Source: Myoxocephalus aenaeus (Eukaryota; Chordata; Actinopteri; Perciformes; Cottidae). Taken from it: DNA of 64,000 bases. The notes beneath the pieces were generated by a model. The model was given only the letters and a program-made list of their open reading frames with translations, did no database searches and was not told where the DNA came from. Of this stretch, positions 12,541-24,177 are shown in pieces. The stretch's first letter is position 1, and each line of letters opens with the position of its first letter. A program made the translations under genes and the position numbers. The DNA lies in contig JBAMJR010000161.1 of NCBI GenBank assembly GCA_038501785.1, positions 2,132,501 through 2,196,500 of the forward strand. The letters run 5' to 3'.

Positions 12541-12672
12541 TAGGGTTAGGGCTTAAAGGGTTACGAGTCTTCGTACCGGATGAAGTGCCTCTTATGCTTA
12601 CCCAAAGCTGCTGAAATATTGGCATTCAAAAACTCCCCATCCAACCTCAGTAAACACATTGAGATAAATTAA
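12541..12672 (+). pseudogene. hAT transposase BED zinc-finger remnant
   Basis: Reading the frame through CGG ATG AAG TGC gives YRMKCLLCLPKAAEIL and then NSPSNLSKHIEIN before a stop. The CxxC pair, the SNLSKHIE signature and the spacing are those of the BED finger at the N-terminus of hAT transposases, although the last His appears lost. It sits in the left half of the host hAT element in the expected orientation. No catalytic core follows, so this is a relic. Confidence 0.65.
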
Positions 12673-13293
12673 GATTAATCCCATGAGCCGCAACGTTAAT
12701 GTTTAGTTATCACAATTAGCATAAACCTGTTAAGATATCTAGCAGTGTTTCCCACAGGATTGGAGTATATCTTTGGCAGGGGAGGGGGGAGACAGGTTTC
12801 TGATCTTCTAATTTAGCTATACATAGTGTATGTTAGGCTAACGTTCGCTAGCTATCGTAAATCAAATGAGACAATTAGTGTAGTAGACAGATGGAAGCTG
12901 AGGAAGTGTTGACAGTTGTGAGATTTTGTTGATTTGAGTCATCTTAGCTATAATCATTGCAGCACTAGTTGGCTAACGTTAGCTAACTTAACGTTAGCTA
13001 GCCATAGGATTGACAGGAGCCGTGAGAGCGCAGCATTACAATTTGAACCGCATCGGAGTTGGAGATGTATGCAACTGTGTGTAGCAAGTGGGGCTAGCTA
13101 AAGTTGTTATGCTTACAAAATGTCTTTCTCTCACTGTTTCAGAGAAAGCTCCTAGATGGATCACAGCCAACCCAACTCCTTGGTCATGGTGGCCACAGCA
13201 CAATAAACTTCATAATTCTCAAAATTCTGACCATTTGCTTTTTTATTAACAGCATTTACTTGTACTTTTACTTTCAATACCTAAGTACATTTA

Positions 13294-14456
13294 CAGGGTA
13301 CCCGCGAGGTCTTAAAAACTTGAAAAAGTCTTAAATTTAGTATTCATAATTTAAGGCCTTAAAAAGGTATTACATTTTGTCAACAGGTCTTAAATTTCGT
13401 TCATCAAGTCTTAATTTTTACCCCCTTCCTTATTTGATACGGCGCCACAACATGTGTTTATTGTTCGTTGTTACAACGAATCTTAGTACACCCAAAAGTC
13501 GCATCCAAAATATCAGGCAACCTGTATATGGCTCTGAACTGGCTGAGACGCCGTAGAGTTTAACAGCTGATCGCGCGCTGATCGCGCGCCACCCCCCTCC
13601 CCAAGCGCTAACTAGCGCTAACTAGCGCGCTCGCAGGTTTGCATCGAGCTATGCGAACCTGCTTTCCCGTTTCCATCGCGCGTGTCTCACAAGCAGGGTC
13701 AGATGCACTTGCCAGTAGTGTTACAGAGTCCACAGTCCTCCAGCTAAATATTTTTCTTCTCTGTAAATTAAAGGGTTCTTCCCCAGGTAGCCAAAATGAC
13801 CTTGTCCGGATCCGGCTTAAGCTAGACACGCCGGAAGAAACATGCCCGGGTCCCGTTGCCGATTCTGCTGAGACTCGGCATGAATGACGCCCCAGAATCG
13901 GACCGAATACACTGGCCCGATTCCGGCGGCCGTCACTGCCGTCACTCGGCCGTAATTGAAACTAACCTGGGGCCAGCACTGGCCTGAAGCCGGCACTACA
14001 GAAAACACGTCGCCAGGGTCCGGTTGCCGACTCAGCGAAGTCTCAGAATGACGCCCCAGAATCGAGTTGAATATATTCATCATGACACAAAAACAATACT
14101 TTACTTACTAAATTAAGCCTATCAAGATCCCATTGTTTGGTAACACAAGCAGTCCAACAAATGCCAAATAAGATAACATTTTATATATAATAATATATGA
14201 TAAGAAAATATTGTTCATTATTATATAACAATACAATAAAATAAGACACGTAGACCAAAACGTACACCCCTCACAGTTATTGTTTTAAATGGTTCTGTCT
14301 TATGATTAAAGTTATTTGATTGATTGATTTCCTATTTTTTTCATTCATACGCATATCAGGAAAGGTGCGATGTTGGTCTTAAATTTCATTTAAAGTGGTC
14401 TTGAAAAGGTCTTAAAAAGTCTTAAATTTGAGATGAAAAATCCTGGGGGTACCCTG
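13294..14456. mobile_element. Nested transposon with CAGGGTACCC ends, 1.16 kb
   Basis: CAGGGTACCCGCGAGGTC on the left and GGGGGTACCCTG on the right form inverted ends rich in GTCTTAAA repeats. A 5-bp duplication ATTTA (13289-13293 and 14457-14461) flanks it. It interrupts host-element sequence that is continuous in the related copy (TAAGTACATTTTATATCAG near 25316), which confirms nesting. A 5-bp duplication suggests the hAT5 group. The GC-rich core (13560-14080) has GCGCTAACTA tandem and palindromic units and ACGCCCCAGAATCG twice (about 13887 and 14051). It has no transposase. Confidence 0.8.
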
Positions 14457-14614
14457 ATTTAATATCAGAAAATTACTTTCGATACTTAAGTACAGTAAAT
14501 AGCAGATACTTTAAGACTTTTACTCAAGTAATATTCTAATAGGTGACTTTCACAGGTATCTTTACTTTTACTCAAGTATGGCTTTTGGATACTTTATACA
14601 CCACTGGTCCCAAC

Positions 14615-16632
14615 AGACTGGATCTTCTTGAAAAGAGCAAAAGAAAGAAATATCCAAAAGGATGCATCTGGATATATGGCCAATGTCTACATCACTTACC
14701 AGTTTGTATGGGAGCGCTGAGTGATTAATGCCCTGTGTCCAGCTTGACAAAACCAATTGTAACTTATAAACAACTCTTACAGATGGAGTTTGCTCAGTTT
14801 TGATATTTGTCTTGTTGTAATGGACAGTCTATACACACATTATCACAAGAGCATACTTCCAAAATTTGGCTACATGACAAACCCTGCAGATAAAGGGAAA
14901 AGCTAGAGAGTGGACTGTGAAAATGTAGGCTAAACAGATTTGTTTTCAGCTTTTTACAATAAGCTGTATTTTTGCAAAAGGGTGCTTGTTGCCTCTTTAC
15001 GAAAATACAAATCACAAGAAAACATGATAACTTTTGAATTGTAATCGAGTAACACATAATACTTTTAAAACCTACAATCCCTGCACAACATTTTAAACAC
15101 CAGATGACGCATGTCGTTGTCCTGCTTTATTGCAGGAGAGGTCAGGTCAGGTTGTTCAAGTGTTGAAGTAAATAGACATAAGAGACAATTCATTATTATT
15201 TATGTACACTGCGATTATTGTTCACCGGGTGCTCTCATTTACATCCTGGGTCCAATTGAGAACAGAACAAATAAGTGAAGTGTACTTTTCACTCTTCCTT
15301 CTTACCCTGGGTTAACATCATAAAGTTAATGGACATCTTTTAGTCCTTCTGCCAGAGCTCCTTATAAATCCCAGGGCTTTTTATGTAACATTAAAATACA
15401 GTTAATTCATTTTTGTGTTGTGCAGAGTGAGATAAAATATGCAGAGGATTACCTATTTGATTCATTCTTTGTCATGTCCCTATGTTGGGAAAGGCTGAAA
15501 CACTGCAATATAATGTGTGAACTTGACTATGAAGATAAACGAGGAAGTGGTAAAAGAGTTTCATTTCCAGCTCGGCAGGAGGAGCCCAAGTTAATTACAC
15601 TTTACGTCTTGTTTAACACAGTTTAAATAATTCATTAAGCCTATTAGAGAAAGAGGAGGAGGGGAAAAATACTCCTGTCATTTCATCACCCTGGGAGTCA
15701 TTCGTTTTATTTTTTTTATACCTACAATCAAGAGCTAAGCCTGAAATGTAACTAGGAACAAATGAGTGATCCTCTGAAATCACAGCCAATTCAATATATT
15801 GCTTTAGGGTGGTGTAGGTCAATCTTTCTGGCTCTCTGGAGGTGAACCGATATCGGGGAACCTACTCGTATAGCTTGAGGCTTTGTACAGTATTTCATAT
15901 GCAAACATACCATTTACTGGATACTAACTGAGGTGTTACACTGACATTATATACTTCAATATGTAAATTCAAAGTAATTGGTCTCAATTATTTATAGGTG
16001 CATCATTTTAATAACTTTTTGGACTTTTAACGTTGACATCACATTTTCCGAAATGTCCTTTTATTAACCTCAGTCGATTATTTACAAAGAAAAACTTATT
16101 TGACTAACTATGAATATTTGAATTTGTATGTAATGTTGTCTGATTTGTTTATGGGTGCAGAAACGATGTGTTCCTGATAAATATTGTAGTTGATTAAATA
16201 ATCTCTCAGAGTAGAGACAGCCTGCATGGCTAAATGTTTTGTTCACACTCTGTTCATCTGAGAACTAAGCTTTTCTCTCCTAAAATGTCAGAAGTTTGAC
16301 ACCCTACAGCTCCAACCTCGAGTCGTTACTTGGCTACTGCCGTCTCTGTCAATCAATACAACCTTTAAAAATATAACATTTTGTGCGTATGTGTGGTTGT
16401 GAGGAAATGTATATATATTTAGATGCCACATTCATGTCGCTCTCCTTCTTAAGTCCTCTCACCTCTTGTCTCCATCTGACAGGGTGCTGTACTGTCGGAT
16501 GAGAGGTCAAAAATGTAATTTGATTGTCAAAATGTACGATATGTAACATATTCATGTCAGTTTAGATAATGCTTAGATAATAGATTTGTTTTGGGGCAAT
16601 TAGTTTGCCTGGTTTAAACTATTTGCAAGCTT

Positions 16633-16638
<6 letters not shown>
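14615..16638. other. Intergenic DNA
   Basis: No gene is seen. The stretch 15420-15660 is non-repetitive, contains TTAATTACACTTTACG and TTTAAATAATTCATTAAG, and resembles conserved noncoding DNA. The rest is featureless AT-rich sequence. Confidence 0.45.

Positions 16639-16707
<69 letters not shown>
16639..16707. repeat. TG microsatellite
   Basis: Uninterrupted TG dinucleotide run of about 34 units. It gives a spurious poly-His/Thr frame on the minus strand. Confidence 0.97.
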
Positions 16708-16710
<3 letters not shown>

Positions 16711-17606
16711 CCAAGTTGAATGGCAGCCTTATCACCTGAAAATGTGCTGACTCCCTGGTGATGTTGAGTAACACTGTGACAATGATTAGTTTTAGCAATA
16801 ACTGTTTAAAGCATGCAACCTCACAGACAAATATACAGCTATACACACCAAACACCTTTCTTCCTTCCTCGGTTTAATTTGCAAATGAGGTGAAGTGTCA
16901 ATGAAAGATAAGAGAGACAGTATGATGCATAACAAGTGTGTCTCACACACTTGTGTCTTGTGATAGATAAGCCAGGCAATTCTCTAGCAGCTCCTCATAT
17001 CTCCTCTTATGTTTCATTGTGGGGACAGAATATCTTTCAGGAACACCCCTCCTGCTCACTCTCCTTCTCCATTTTCATTTTCAATCTTTAAGTACACTGG
17101 AGCGGTGTCTAGACCTTGATCCTGCTCTTCGATTCCAAATCAGCCTTTCTTCTATACATGTCTGAAGCCAAATAGCTTGAGTTCCTGACGATGAGGGGAT
17201 CTCATCATCAGGAACTTTGTTGAGATGTGAGTGAGGGACGAGGAGGTGGAGGCGGGGTAACAGAGAGACAACAGAAATGAGAAGATGAGTTTTTGTGACA
17301 CAATCATTTTCTTTCATGAGTAAGTTTGTGCAGTTCACTCCTGCCCTGTTGTTGCCGTAGAGGAGAATCTATTATTATATTATTATTGATATTGACTGGA
17401 GGTAGCAGATGAACTAAGATAAGCAAATTTGATGTGATTTTGTGTGGGTAAACCCATCCCTGCTTCCATTACCTTTGAATAAAATGTTGCCATGTTTCAG
17501 GAGATTAATGGCTACCAAAGTGATGAATAATGTTTTCATTCTTATTCCCGTATCTTTTCTCTACACTGTTTGTGCACCTCTACCCTATTTTCCTAATTCA
17601 TCTGTT

Positions 17607-17937
17607 TTGTATGCCTCTGCGCTGGCGGCTAGCTGTGGCCGGAGGCATTATGTTTTTGGGTTGTCCTTCCATATATTCACAAGAAACGTGTATGTTTCTC
17701 TTAAACACAATATCCCAGGGACGCTTTGAGCAAAGTTCTTCAAATTCGGCACAAATGTCCAGTTGGACTCAATACTGAACTGATAAGATTTTGGTGGTCA
17801 AAGGTCACTGTGACCTCAAAAAACATGTTTAATTTGACATAAATGTCAAAAAGGATGTAATGATGATGTGATTACACTTTGGACAGACATGGATATGAAC
17901 AGCCACTTGCAACCGACTGACTTGCAGAGGCATACAA
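17607..17937. mobile_element. MITE carrying a consensus oestrogen response element
   Basis: The ends TTGTATGCCTCTGC and GCAGAGGCATACAA are exact 14-bp inverted repeats 331 bp apart. The interior (GGCGGCTAGCTGTGGCC, TTCTTCAAATTCGGCAC, TGGTGGTCAAAGGTCACTG) matches a repeat I remember as widespread in teleost genomes. No target duplication is obvious. Confidence 0.75.
17802..17816. promoter_or_regulatory. Consensus palindromic ERE inside a MITE
   Basis: AGGTCACTGTGACCT is a perfect AGGTCA-n3-TGACCT palindrome, the consensus oestrogen receptor binding site. It lies within the repeated element, so it is probably spread with it. Receptor binding is not shown by sequence alone. Confidence 0.6.
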
Positions 17938-18491
17938 CCGCAAGGTGATTATAGTTTTCTTTCTTTCCGTACTCCTGCTCTCACTGCCCGACTCTGGCTC
18001 AGCTGAGACTCCTGCAGATCACAGTATGTGTTGCCTGCTCCAAGAAGTAAGTCTCACATTTAAAGGTTGTTATTTTCTCCCTTCTCCCTCCCAGCCTGCC
18101 TCCTCTCTTGTGTCAGAGCACGTCTAAACCTTCACATCTCATCCATATTTTACACAACACCCTGCCTTTGTCCACCACTGTCTTTCTCACTCTCCAAACT
18201 CTCGCCATTCTGTCTGGGGGCACATTGAGGAAGACGAGGAGGAAGGACAGCGTTATGAATGTGATGGGGAGAGGAGGCTGAAGGGGAAGCACAATGGAAG
18301 CTGGAGAAAGAGGGAGCATAATTGAGAAAAGGGGCAGAACCAAGAGTTGAAAGGCATGGTAACAAAATGCATTTGTGTGCATTTGTCTTCATGTTGTGTG
18401 TACATGTGAGTGGGAAGTCCTGCACTATACTATGGATGAACACTTGAGCCCAATTATGTGCACAAGCCAACATTTCCTGTTAGCCTGTGGT

Positions 18492-18494
<3 letters not shown>

Positions 18495-18585
<91 letters not shown>
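18495..18585. repeat. AC microsatellite
   Basis: About 45 uninterrupted AC units. Confidence 0.97.
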
Positions 18586-18586
<1 letters not shown>

Positions 18587-19065
18587 CTTTTTCTTTCTGA
18601 GAGTCAAAAGAGTAGCTGGGAATAACCAGCATTTTTTCACAATTAACAAATGTTTCTTCAACTTTATTAATCTTTATTCTGAACTGATCCCAACATTTTC
18701 TCTTCTAATACTTCAACTGTAGTATACCATGAAAGTCACTGGAATGCATTTGGTGTCGGATAATGTGAGGGAATGCTGTGGCACTAAAAATGGAGCCTGT
18801 GACTGAATAAATGCAACTGATGATGAGTTTAGTAATGACTGTGACAAAGAAACTTTACTTCATGCGGATCAGTCTATACCTGATGCACTCAATATGATGT
18901 TCCTTCAATGATAAACCCTTGTAATAAAAAAACAAAACATGCTGCAAGGCTTTTTTTTTAAGTTCCAGAAACTTTGGTGATCCAGGGTCTTCATCTGACT
19001 GCCACAATTTGTTATTTGACATCAGTGCCTATATTTTGCTTGATTGGTAGACCTACAATGCAGAA

Positions 19066-19175
<110 letters not shown>

Positions 19176-22100
19176 AACACACTTCGTCCTGTTTAATGAG
19201 CAAGAACCTCGACCGAGCAGAAAGTTGGCAGGATAAACAATGCTTGCTGTGAGACGCGCTGTGTCATAAAATAAGACAAGTGTGCACAGAACACGCTGGC
19301 ATTCACCTCTTCAGGTATAGAGACCGAAATTTCCCTGTTTCTACTTGTTCTCTGTCACTCACATCGTAGATGCCTTTTCAAATCCATTGCAGTAGTACAT
19401 CGCAGCCACCTTCAGCCCTACAAACTAAACTGTATCTACAGTCAGAAGAATACAGCTGTTTCTGAAGACTTCATGAACCCGGCATACTCCCACTTATCCT
19501 CTGACTGACATACATTCTTCCTAAAATCCTTCCATCCAGATCTATATCTATATCATACATCTGTCTCACTGCACAGTATATATATGTTCACATTAGCCAC
19601 TTGGTATACAATGATCAGAATACTAAAATTACTCAAAGCTGTTAAAATGACCCCTAAAGATAATATTGTATTCCATAATCTCACCATTTGGGCATGTAAG
19701 AACATGTGACTGTAATAAATACATTTGTCCAACATCAATTTATAGGGTTAATTAAAGGAGCACATAGTACATGTTCTAAACGCCAACACTGGATGCAATA
19801 CATTCATACTTAACATACTGTGGCTGCAGTACTGTACTGCCCTGTAAATAAGGAGCGTTGAGGCAGAGCAATGAAGTCCTGCTTGCATCAGCTGATTTTC
19901 ATCAGCTGACTCATTCATGCGTCACCATCAGTGATTCTTACATACATCAGCATTTATGCATCAGATGAATGAGAGCACATTCAAAGAGCAGCAGCCTTTT
20001 CTGTTAAATCTAACTTAATAAAACATATTTAATTTGTGTCTTTGCACAGTTTTTTTTCTTCTGCTGTGAGATCAGGATTTTCCCCAGGGATAAATACAGT
20101 ATCATCCATCCTACAAATAGTTGCTTCCAAAAGCAAATGAAATCATACATTCTAGCATCAAACAAACATTTAACCTGGACATACAGTTTAATTTGTCATG
20201 TACAGATGATTAGTTATATTAGGCAGAAAAGTCTGATCTTTAGCGAAGCTCCCTCAAGAATCTAAGAAGTATACCAAAGGATTCTGCAGGGAGCTCTCAA
20301 TCCCCCATTGTATTGGCCTAGTAACCATTTAAATCCATGAAATGCAAGATTCAGAGAGCTTCATGCTATCATGGCATAAGCCAGACAAGTGCAGAAGTGT
20401 TTGAACAAAATACCAGAAGAAGAGTTGGACGACGGAGAGAGCTGCAGCTATCACACTGCTGTTTGCAGAAAGATTGGAGGATTTAAGCAACAGACACAAG
20501 ACCAGCTTCTGTACATACTGTAGATTTGAATGGTTTAGGGTTTTCATGACCAGCTATAGCAGATGCTGATGTGGCACATTAGTGATAACAGCAAGCTGAA
20601 AAACTACCAGCCGATGCGCTGATGTGTGCAGAACGTCAGAGTTGTGTTTATGTTGTAAGAGGTGTTCAGGGTGATAAGTGCTTCAGTGGCAGTTGTGAGT
20701 GAAATCGATGTGGTTAGTGGTTCTCTTATTCCCATTATGGGATGTCTTGTTTATTATGGATCATGTTAGCAAGGCATGAAGAGTTAAAGCTAAACCTGGA
20801 GCACACAGAAACGTATTTGTAATATAATATGCTCCGTGGTCTCTGTGATTGCATGTTCCATTTCATCATCAAGCAAAGCCCTTCACTCGCTTTCCTTTGA
20901 ATGCCTCAGGCTACATGGTGTGATCCTTAGCTCTGACACTGTCAGACAATATTTCCACTCCTGGGAAAAGCAACTGATTTGAATCTCAGCAGTCACTGAA
21001 AGTTAGTTTCTCACTCTGCCAGGTGTGCAGTGGAGCATAAAGCTGATGCTGCCTCTAGATATGTGTATGTGAAACTGTTTGAAGCTTGACAATAATGGAG
21101 TCCTCTCTCTGGAATATTGGCCGAGGACTCGTATCGCAGTCTTGTCTTGGCTGTATACAGTAATGCATCAAATGTGTAACCTGGTTGAATTGGCCTCTAT
21201 ATGCATTTTAGATTTAAGCCTCTTTTAAGAATGAAAACATTTAGGTTGATTTGATTGTGTGTCCGTGTATGACTTTTCGGTCGATGTCTTGAGCGACTGA
21301 TAATTGGTGATAGAATGGATCTGCTTTATATGTTTCAACAAATTAGGATTCCAAATCAACACAGATGAAGCATGCTAAGGTACATGCTTATTCAACTTTG
21401 ACATACAGCATTAACATATAGTAAAACATACAGCATGAGAGTTGAGGATGGAAAAAAGCTTTTCGTTAGCACAAATATTTCTACTGATGAAATCAAGGTG
21501 GTTTCAAGATCAAAGTTTTTCATTTTAAAAGGAACCTATCTCATTTTGTTGACAGATAGCTTCTCATAAGATCTCATTTTGCTAGCGAGGGAGCTAGAAA
21601 CTATTAGAAATGATGCTTGGAGCAGTTTCCTGAAAGTATGTGCAGTCTGTTGAAGCCTTCCAGGTGGCGACTAGAATATATAAGTAAATATCAGAGAGCA
21701 GTAAGAGACAAAATTGATTGTTTTTACTTCAGGGCAAGTTAAGTATGAGCTATCATTTATTTATTGTGGGGAAAATAAAACAAAAACATTTCCGCTAGAA
21801 ATGTTGTTAAGATTCATAACATGTATCTGAGCATGTGTCAGACATCATCACTCCTCCCAGCGTCTTCTTAAACACTATATAATAACAAGATTTTAAAGCC
21901 CATTTTGAATAGATACCCACAAATATTTTAACCCCAAATCACCACGCTTACTAAGCTTAAAGCTTAAAATAACCAATTAACGTTTTGCTCATTGAGAGGC
22001 AGGGAGCAGGACATAGTGCAGACACTTGCAGAGGCAAAGTGACTCACAGGTACAAGTAATGAAAAAGTGGAAATAATTTGAATTTTGAACGCAGCGCTCC

Positions 22101-22991
22101 GTTACTATTTTTAATGGTGCTCCACGCTAATGGTAGCGCTTGGGTACCCCAGCAATTGTCATAATCAATCAAGTGTTGTCACTTGAGTAATTTCCTCAGA
22201 CCTAACAAAGATCCTCAGGAACCACAGAAGGTATTACATATACAACTGTTTTCACAGGCTGAGTGGTACTAACCATGACTAGTAAACTGGTATTTATGTG
22301 TCAAATCAATCAATTTAAAAGAGAATGCTGGCATTATTTTATTGTTTTATTATCTATAAACTAACATGTTTTTCTTTTATAACACCAATATCTGTCATGG
22401 GAAAGCACTCACTCCACCAGCCTTGTGTCACTTTCACTCTTCTTTAGTGTGAAAAGGGAAATCCATGTCAGCCCTTTCATTCTCTCAGGAACGTTTTCAA
22501 TTTGCAGCATGGATTTATCATGCCTGTCAAGGCTGGGTGAGACGGAGATGAAGGGTGTTGGCAAAGGAGCTAGAAGTGTAACAAGACAGTTGCATGGCGT
22601 GTGTGGGTTCAGCACAAGAGGCAGATGTATCTTGGAGTCATTATATATTGTGGGGAGACCCAAAAGCTGAGTGTGATCTGTTAAAGATGCTCCACCTCAA
22701 ACATATCCTGTTAGGATCAACAACTTATGTCACTACGGTTTGGAAGGTGGCTGTGAAACGTTTATATTTGGTTGTTTTTACTACAATGCAACGCAGTATG
22801 CTGAGACCTCAAAACTGTGACGGATGCATAACGGAAGGGACGTGTGTACTGAATAAGAGGCTGCGTTTTGATTCTATTGGGATGAAGGTGGAGCTGTTGT
22901 AAACATTTGTTTTCAGTATAGTGTGTGTATTTGTGGCATCTGAAGCATGATTAAGACCTATGCATTTAAACGTAGACGTATGCATTTAGAA

Positions 22992-23772
22992 CAGGGGTGG
23001 GCAAACTTTTTGGCTCAGGGGCCACATTGAATTAAAAAATTTGACAGACGGGCCGGGCCAGTATCAGATGGATGGAGAGTGTTTGACAAAGGGGGCGTGG
23101 CTTATCGCCGTCGGGTCTCTCCGTGAAAAAGAGCTGTCTTTTCCGGTATCGATTATAGAATAAATAACCACTAGTTTTGCTTTATACTTGTTGTGGAAGT
23201 CCCAAACATGTCGGAACATGAAACACCCTTGTGTTTGGGTTCATAATATTATCCGTAGCCGCACACAGCTCGGTGAATTTCTCCGACTCGTCCAGGAACT
23301 GCGCCGGTCTTATCTCCGTAAAACGGATACCGATTCTGCCATCCACCTTGGAAATAACCACCAGTTCTGCTTTATACTTGTTGTGTAAACTCCACATACG
23401 TCGGAACATCAAACTCCGTGGTGTCTGGGTTCATAATATTATCTGTAGTCGCACAACAGCGTCTGAATGACAGCCGCTGCACACACGAAAAGCCTAAAAG
23501 AGCGCTGTGCAATAAATAAGCATGAAGAAACATCAACGCTGGTCTGTTGTGGTCATCGTGCTTTGGGAAACTGAACTTGGGAACGGAGAAGCGCTACAGC
23601 GGTCTTTACTATAACTTATAATTATTTAAAATAAAAAACTTTTTTTTAATATATTTTTTTAATGTTATAATAATTATAATACTCGGCGGGCCGTATATTA
23701 ATACTCGGCGGGCCGTATATTAATACTCGGCGGGCCGTATCCGGCCCGCGGGCCGTAGTTTGCCCACCTCTG
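22992..23772. mobile_element. hAT non-autonomous element, complete, 781 bp
   Basis: Imperfect terminal inverted repeats CAGGGGTGGGCAAAC and GTTTGCCCACCTCTG are flanked by a perfect 8-bp target duplication ATTTAGAA (22984-22991 and 23773-23780), diagnostic of hAT transposition. Internally there is a diverged direct duplication of about 110 bp (about 23163-23270 and 23346-23455, both containing TTTATACTTGTTGTG and GGTTCATAATATTAT). Three tandem copies of a 22-bp GC-rich unit begin at 23681, 23703 and 23725. There is no transposase frame, so it depends on an autonomous relative. Confidence 0.92.
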
Positions 23773-24177
23773 ATTTAGAACAATGAAGCACTGTAATGGA
23801 TGGAAAAGTGTCGACAATAAAATCACATGTTAAAGTAGAGAAAGATACTAGTTTTTGTTAAATATTGAGTAAGTCTGTGCTGACAAAGAATACAAACTGT
23901 TTCTGTGTCAAATTTGAATGCTTTATACTTTGATCTATCTCCTCTGCCCTACGCTCCCTTACATTTACCTGCATTATGAGATGGTAACGCTGCACTATTG
24001 GAATTAAATGTTGCCACTGAATGTACACAATTGCTGCAAATAAATGATTATGGTGATAAATCAGAGAAAGGGTTGCTTCACATAATACTATTGATATACC
24101 ATGCCATCACTGAGACAATCTTAGATTTAAGTGTAGGAATAGCAGAAAAAACAGTGTCTCATCTGATTCATTAAATC

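Larger units (their letters stand above)
11935..14606 (+). mobile_element. hAT DNA transposon, 2.7 kb, degenerate, with nested transposon
   Basis: The 8-bp target duplication GTCCCAAC flanks it at 11927-11934 and 14607-14614. The left end (CACAGGTGTATAGTAACG, a mutated CAGTGGTGTATAG) and right end (CTTTATACACCACTG) match the element at 24178-25495. The subterminal regions share TACTTTTACTTTTACT-type tracts. Inside are a BED zinc-finger remnant (12541-12669), a TTAGGG-rich patch (12520-12565) and a separate transposon (13294-14456). It appears to be an older, larger member of the 24178-25495 family. Confidence 0.9.

Noticed and set aside
18113..18473. Minus-strand frames of 89 and 107 codons
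   Set aside because: Ser/Pro/Leu-rich composition follows the local pyrimidine bias, and the two frames overlap each other. No family signal.
22409..22902. Overlapping frames of 80-100 codons on both strands
   Set aside because: No homology recognised, no splice context, no codon bias. Typical chance frames in intergenic DNA.
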